64,000 nt of DNA. Origin: Lotus japonicus. Lineage: Eukaryota; Streptophyta; Magnoliopsida; Fabales; Fabaceae. Under the pieces are notes generated by a model. It searched no databases, had not been told where the DNA came from, and saw only the letters and a program-made list of their open reading frames with translations. A program made the position numbers and the translations under genes. Location of the stretch: the NCBI RefSeq assembly GCF_012489685.1, contig NC_080046.1, positions 47,579,176 to 47,643,175 on the forward strand, read 5' to 3'. Positions 60,297-64,000 of the stretch are shown piece by piece (position 1 is the first letter of the stretch; each line of letters begins with the position of its first letter).

Positions 60297-61094
60297 CTAG
60301 GGTTTAGCAGATCGACGCAGAAGTTCCATCATCATCTCCTTCATGTCTATGAGCATAGACTCATGAGTATCAAGTCTTTGTTCCATGATGTCGAGTCTGG
60401 ACGAGCTTGACTGAGTAGAGCTGGAAGGAACATTCTGAGCAGCTTGAGGAGCTGGAATGGAAGCAGAAGCAGCAGGAGTAAACACTACTGGTGCAAGTGC
60501 TTGGCATCTAAGAGCTTCAGCCTCAGCTTCAAGTCGTTCTGCCTCTAATCTGGCTTGTTCAGCTTGAGCTGCTGCTTGACGTGCAGCTTCTTCTGCTTGT
60601 TCTTTCTTTCTTTTGGCTTCTTCAATAGCTTCAAGTAGCTTATGTCTTTGTTCTTGTTCATGAAGAGCCACCCTTCTAGCAAACCTTTGTTTTGCAGCCT
60701 CGATCCTCTGACTTCCCTCTGCATTCAGGAGCTGCATCATAACTGGAACTTGAGCCACTAGCCAAGTGCTCAGACTGTTCCACTCTTCAGCCACATATTC
60801 AGCATTCTCGCTTAGGTCAGTCTGACCTTGCACATTGCGTAGCTTCAATGAAGCTTCGTGATGGAAAATATTGATGCACTCAGAGAGAGATGTGGGTCGG
60901 AGGTGAGTGTAAGGAATTATAGAGAGGTTGGTTTCAGGAGAGGCTGGGTGATTGCTGCTGTGAGCTTCAGAGGCACCTTGAGGAGAGCCAATGTTAAAGG
61001 AATGAACATGAGGTTCAGAGGCTCCAAGGTGTGGTTCAGAAGTTTCAACCCGAGGATGGGGTGATCTAACCGAGGAGTGGTTAGACACAGATTG
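60297..61094 (-). CDS. Envelope-like ORF, C-terminal coiled-coil part after the in-frame stop
   Basis: It continues in the same frame as the upstream ORF after a single TAA (61095-61097). The segment has a Ser/Pro/His-rich start (SVRSPHPRVE, GASEPHVHS), then a region with ECINIFHHEA and EEWNSLSTWLVAQVPVMMQLLN. A long Ala/Glu/Gln coiled coil follows (EEAKRKKEQAEEAARQAAAQ), then a short C-terminal helix (MEQRLDTHESMLIDMKEMM). A C-terminal coiled coil is a known trait of Sirevirus envelope-like proteins. Separate initiation is possible but no good ATG lies at its start. The function of these proteins is not established. Confidence 0.6.
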   Translation of the reverse strand, partial: QSVSNHSSVRSPHPRVETSEPHLGASEPHVHSFNIGSPQGASEAHSSNHPASPETNLSIIPYTHLRPTSLSECINIFHHEASLKLRNVQGQTDLSENAEYVAEEWNSLSTWLVAQVPVMMQLLNAEGSQRIEAAKQRFARRVALHEQEQRHKLLEAIEEAKRKKEQAEEAARQAAAQAEQARLEAERLEAEAEALRCQALAPVVFTPAASASIPAPQAAQNVPSSSTQSSSSRLDIMEQRLDTHESMLIDMKEMMMELLRRSAKP

Positions 61095-63188
61095 TTATGG
61101 TTCGGGGTCTGGTTGAACTGGCTCTTGTTGGTCAGGGGCAGGTTGAGCTTGTTGAGCCAAAGGGTCTGCCTCATGTAAAGGATTGGCCAAGATAGGTTCA
61201 TCTGGGTCTACTAGACGTTCAGGTCTAGGGTCAGGATATCTCCTAGGGCTTGGACAAGTGAGATAATACTCTTCTAAGGTAGACACCTTTTCTTTTCTGA
61301 CCTCCATGAATTTTCTAATGGATTCAGAGTTGTTGGAGGGAGAAGAGTCAGCAACATTAGTTGGGAAAGATACAGGTGTATAGGCTGTGGAAGAATCTGT
61401 ATCTGTGGTTCTGGGAGCCAGACTTTCTGATGCTCTTGGGACAGAGTGATCAGAGGTTCTGGGTCCAGGTTCTGTTTGGTTGGGCTCTGGTTGTTCAGGG
61501 ATGATGGGTTCAGGATTTAATGGGTTATACTGGATGGTGATGGGTGAGGTTGGTTTATCAGGCCTAGATGGTTGGTTCTGGAGCAAATTCCAGAGAGGTG
61601 CTTCAGTTGGAGAAGGTTGAAAAAATGAAGACCTTGGGGAATGTGGTGGAGAGGTGGTTTGTGCAGCTGGTTGGGACTCAGGAATGGGAGTGAGTGGATT
61701 TGAAGAGTGTTTGAGCATGGCTGAGATGGGGAGTGCATCAAATAAATTCAAATCATCAACAGAAGCAACTGCAGACTTACTTGATTGTTCTGATGATCTT
61801 GTCACTCTGGCAGGAGTTTCAATCCTTCTGATCACTTCAGCAGCTGGTTCCACCCGAGTAGGCTTCACCACAATTCTGACCTGCTTCTTCTTCTTCTTGG
61901 GAGAAGGAGGACCATCCTCATTATCACCATCCTCACCATCATCTGGCTTGCTGGTTTCATCATGTTTTCTCTTGGATTGACCAGCCTTCTTCCCTTTGGT
62001 CAGAGGGACATCTGATTCCTCAGAGGATTCTTCTAGGATCATCTTCCTCTGAACCTTCTTCTTGAGAGGAGAATCAAGCTCTGGTGCAGGAGGCAGCATT
62101 CTGTAGAATTCATCAACATCAATCTCAAAGCCTTGATTCCTCAAATCCTCAACAAAGCACCTGATTGCTTCAGGGTTGTCTGCCTGGGTCCACACAGGAA
62201 AGTCATTCAGAGGGACTCTTCTTTTTCTGATTTCAGAAGATGTGTCTTCATGGGTAGGAGCAATCTTCTTCTTGACCAGACCCATTTTCTTCAGAGAGTT
62301 TGCAGTGAAGACATCACTGACAATGGTGATCAAATCCTCTACGCATCCAGCATTGACCAGATCTTGAATAAGGCCACTCTCAATGAAGAGATCAGACAGC
62401 AATCTCCCAAAAGGGATATACTTGATTGCGGACTTGATGGAAGCAGTAGTCCTTGACTTCCTGATACATTCCTTCAGGTAAGAGAACAAGAAGAAAGGGA
62501 GGCAGAGTTTCCTTTTGTCTTGGATGAAGACTAGCATTGCCTTCTGGCAGAAATTGATGTAATCTGGGGAACTGCTCTTTGGCCTCTGGTTGATGCAGTT
62601 CAGCAGAATTTTGTGCCAGATTCTGAGCTTGGGATGAAGATCCATCACTTTGTAATTAGTCTTGCCCGGTTTGTAATTGGTGTACAGGGCCTTGTTGGTC
62701 TCATTCTTCGTTTTGGGTTTCAGCTTCGATTCAGTGAATTGGAAACGATACCCACGAGCAGTTTCTGCACCCAGCAGATTCACGAAAGACTTCTCTGTAA
62801 TTATGATCTTCCTTCCAAGAATATGAGATACCACCTGAGTATCATCGCAGTCGGCATGCTTCCAGAATTCCTTGATCAGTTTGTCATACACCGGTCCTCG
62901 AAGCCTGTTGAAATAATTTTCCCAACCTTGAGCTTGGACTTCAGGACGAAGATCATACCCATTTGTAGCAAGATTGTCAAGGTCGAATCTCCATTCTGCC
63001 AGTACTTGAAGTTCCTCAGGAGCATATACGCAGTGAACGGCACAGCCCCGTTCTGCAATCGGAATAATCTGCTCTTGAGCTTGATCTTGAACAGGAGCTT
63101 CAGGACCCAATTGGCCTGTAGCTTGACCCACTACCATATGAGGGAACTGGGTTGCATCTGCAGTATCTCTTCTGGTTTGTCTCACCAT
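61095..63188 (-). CDS. Envelope-like (plant transposon protein domain) ORF of the Sirevirus, 697 aa before the stop
   Basis: I chose the ATG at 63188 (MVRQTRRDTA), which follows a CT-rich leader; an in-frame ATG upstream at 63371 would add a low-complexity tail. Residues about 40-250 match what I recall as the 'putative plant transposon protein' domain: VYAPEELQVLAEWRFDLDNL, EVQAQGWENYF, VYDKLIKEFWKHAD, ILGRKIIITEKSFVNLLGAE. Then come basic and acidic tracts (KKKVQRK, EESSEESD, PSPKKKKKQVRI, nuclear-signal-like) and a Pro/Ser-rich tail. It lies downstream of pol, as in Sireviruses. The ORF closes with TAA at 61095, and the same frame stays open for a further 265 codons. No clear membrane anchor is seen. 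Confidence 0.75.
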   Translation of the reverse strand: MVRQTRRDTADATQFPHMVVGQATGQLGPEAPVQDQAQEQIIPIAERGCAVHCVYAPEELQVLAEWRFDLDNLATNGYDLRPEVQAQGWENYFNRLRGPVYDKLIKEFWKHADCDDTQVVSHILGRKIIITEKSFVNLLGAETARGYRFQFTESKLKPKTKNETNKALYTNYKPGKTNYKVMDLHPKLRIWHKILLNCINQRPKSSSPDYINFCQKAMLVFIQDKRKLCLPFFLFSYLKECIRKSRTTASIKSAIKYIPFGRLLSDLFIESGLIQDLVNAGCVEDLITIVSDVFTANSLKKMGLVKKKIAPTHEDTSSEIRKRRVPLNDFPVWTQADNPEAIRCFVEDLRNQGFEIDVDEFYRMLPPAPELDSPLKKKVQRKMILEESSEESDVPLTKGKKAGQSKRKHDETSKPDDGEDGDNEDGPPSPKKKKKQVRIVVKPTRVEPAAEVIRRIETPARVTRSSEQSSKSAVASVDDLNLFDALPISAMLKHSSNPLTPIPESQPAAQTTSPPHSPRSSFFQPSPTEAPLWNLLQNQPSRPDKPTSPITIQYNPLNPEPIIPEQPEPNQTEPGPRTSDHSVPRASESLAPRTTDTDSSTAYTPVSFPTNVADSSPSNNSESIRKFMEVRKEKVSTLEEYYLTCPSPRRYPDPRPERLVDPDEPILANPLHEADPLAQQAQPAPDQQEPVQPDPEP

Positions 63189-63631
63189 TTTGGAGCGGTT
63201 GAAGGTTTTGGGTAGAAGATGAAGGTTGAAAGATGAAGAGAGAGCGAGAGAGAGAGATCGAGGGTAAACGGTTTTGAAAATACAAGAGAGAGAGAGTAAA
63301 AACCGAAAGTGAAGGAGATCGTGTGTGTATAGTGGGTTTTGACAAATAACCGTTGTTGATTCAAAAAGCAATTTAAAATCAACGGTTGAAAATTAAAGAT
63401 AGATAGTAACAGTAAATACACATATCACACACAGGAGAGAAGCACATCTACACGCATCATGACAGACTGTCACACGGGCACAAGGAACTATGCATCAGAG
63501 ATACTGACACACGTGTTACTGTCTCAGCTTCAGAGTCAGTACCAATGGGTACACACACTCTGATTGAGTTACCTTCTGGACTAGACATCTTCTGATCAAG
63601 AAGTATCATAGTCAGAGGTTCTGATCCATCT
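63189..63631 (-). other. Pol-env spacer of the Sirevirus
   Basis: Non-coding sequence between the end of pol and the start of the envelope-like ORF. The last 150 bases before the ATG are CT-rich (CTCTCTCTCTCGCTCTCTC on the minus strand), with a weak TATA-like TATACACA near 63327. The rest contains TCAGAAG/CTTCTGA words shared with the LTR and with the remnant near 5500. Confidence 0.5.
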
Positions 63632-64000
63632 TCACTCTGGACAAAAGTCCATGTTCAGATTTTTCAGAATAAAATTAAATCTATCCTCTGCTAAGGGCTT
63701 TGTAAAGATATCTGCCCATTGATGGTCAGTATCAACAAACTTCAGAAGAAGTACGCCCTTCTGTACATAATCTCTAATAAAGTGATACTTTACCTCAATA
63801 TGCTTTGCCCTTGAATGTAGGATAGGATTCTTACTCAATGAGATTGCAGCAGTATTATCACAATAGATTGGGATATTGCTCTCAAGGATCTGGTAATCCT
63901 CCAGCTGATGTTTCATCCAGAGCATCTGAGTGCTGCAAATTGCTGCTGAGATATATTCTGCCTCTGCAGTGAATAGTGCAATGGTTGATTGTCTCTTGCT
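63632..64000 (-). CDS. Copia pol, RNase H C-terminal end (partial)
   Basis: The frame is open to the window edge and reads STIALFTAEAEYISAA, CSTQMLWMKHQLEDY, IPIYCDNTAAISLSKNPILH, RAKHIEVKYHFIRDYV and ADIFTKPL before a stop at 63632. These are the standard words of Ty1/copia RNase H at the C-terminus of the polyprotein (the AEAEY and CDN..A catalytic segments are intact). Protease, integrase and reverse transcriptase would lie beyond 64000. The absence of stops suggests a young element. Confidence 0.95.
   Translation of the reverse strand, partial: SKRQSTIALFTAEAEYISAAICSTQMLWMKHQLEDYQILESNIPIYCDNTAAISLSKNPILHSRAKHIEVKYHFIRDYVQKGVLLLKFVDTDHQWADIFTKPLAEDRFNFILKNLNMDFCPE

Noticed and set aside
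62613..63215. 200-codon plus-strand frame opposite the env-like gene
   Set aside because: Antisense shadow of a recognised protein domain; no promoter or family wording.

Overview
This is plant nuclear DNA: spliced genes with GT-AG introns, an AT-rich background, and many Mutator, hAT, Helitron, LINE, Copia and Gypsy sequences. It is almost certainly from a legume. The best clue is a bZIP gene with a cysteine-rich RING-like N-terminus, the architecture of ASTRAY/LjBzf of Lotus japonicus and its legume orthologues. The species call (Lotus or a close relative) is inference.

Layout. 1-16.7 kb is duplicated and repeat-rich. A 2403-bp segment (1-2403, ending in a 100-N gap) is the reverse complement of 8455-10857, and 2504-4325 is a direct copy of 14892-16712. 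It holds a broken malate dehydrogenase fragment, a Pack-MULE with a captured Sec14-type fragment, a long hairpin, LINE remnants, a tandem Helitron, and one intact single-exon gene for a predicted organelle-targeted protein (11508-12767). 16.7-20.2 kb holds two further MULE-type elements with long terminal inverted repeats, one nested in an older MITE.

21-40 kb holds three well-supported genes. (i) 21281-26636 (+): a seven-exon gene for a 321-aa protein. I read it as exons 1-4 of a cellulose synthase (eight-cysteine zinc finger plus acidic region) joined to the COP1-binding and bZIP exons of HY5. (ii) 29178-32193 (-): five exons for a 401-aa peroxisomal serine:glyoxylate aminotransferase (AGT1), a photorespiratory enzyme. 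(iii) 35810-39652 (-): two exons for a 965-aa BAM3-type LRR receptor kinase of the CLV1 family. A tRNA-Met initiator gene lies at 43381-43452.

44-64 kb is a transposon graveyard. Three broken subtilase pieces are interrupted by a 1.1-kb hAT-like element and by a solo LTR with a perfect 5-bp target duplication. A Gypsy-type LTR end is followed by the 3' part of a Sirevirus-type Copia element on the minus strand: RNase H, an envelope-like ORF with one in-frame stop, the polypurine tract and the 3' LTR. Inside that element, on the opposite strand, is a small coiled-coil ORF with its own TATA box and polyadenylation signal.

The genes do not form an operon-like unit. Two of them (the HY5-type regulator and AGT1) belong to light-related biology, but adjacency alone is not evidence of co-regulation. 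The most interesting items are the CesA-HY5 fusion and the antisense gene carried by the Sirevirus.
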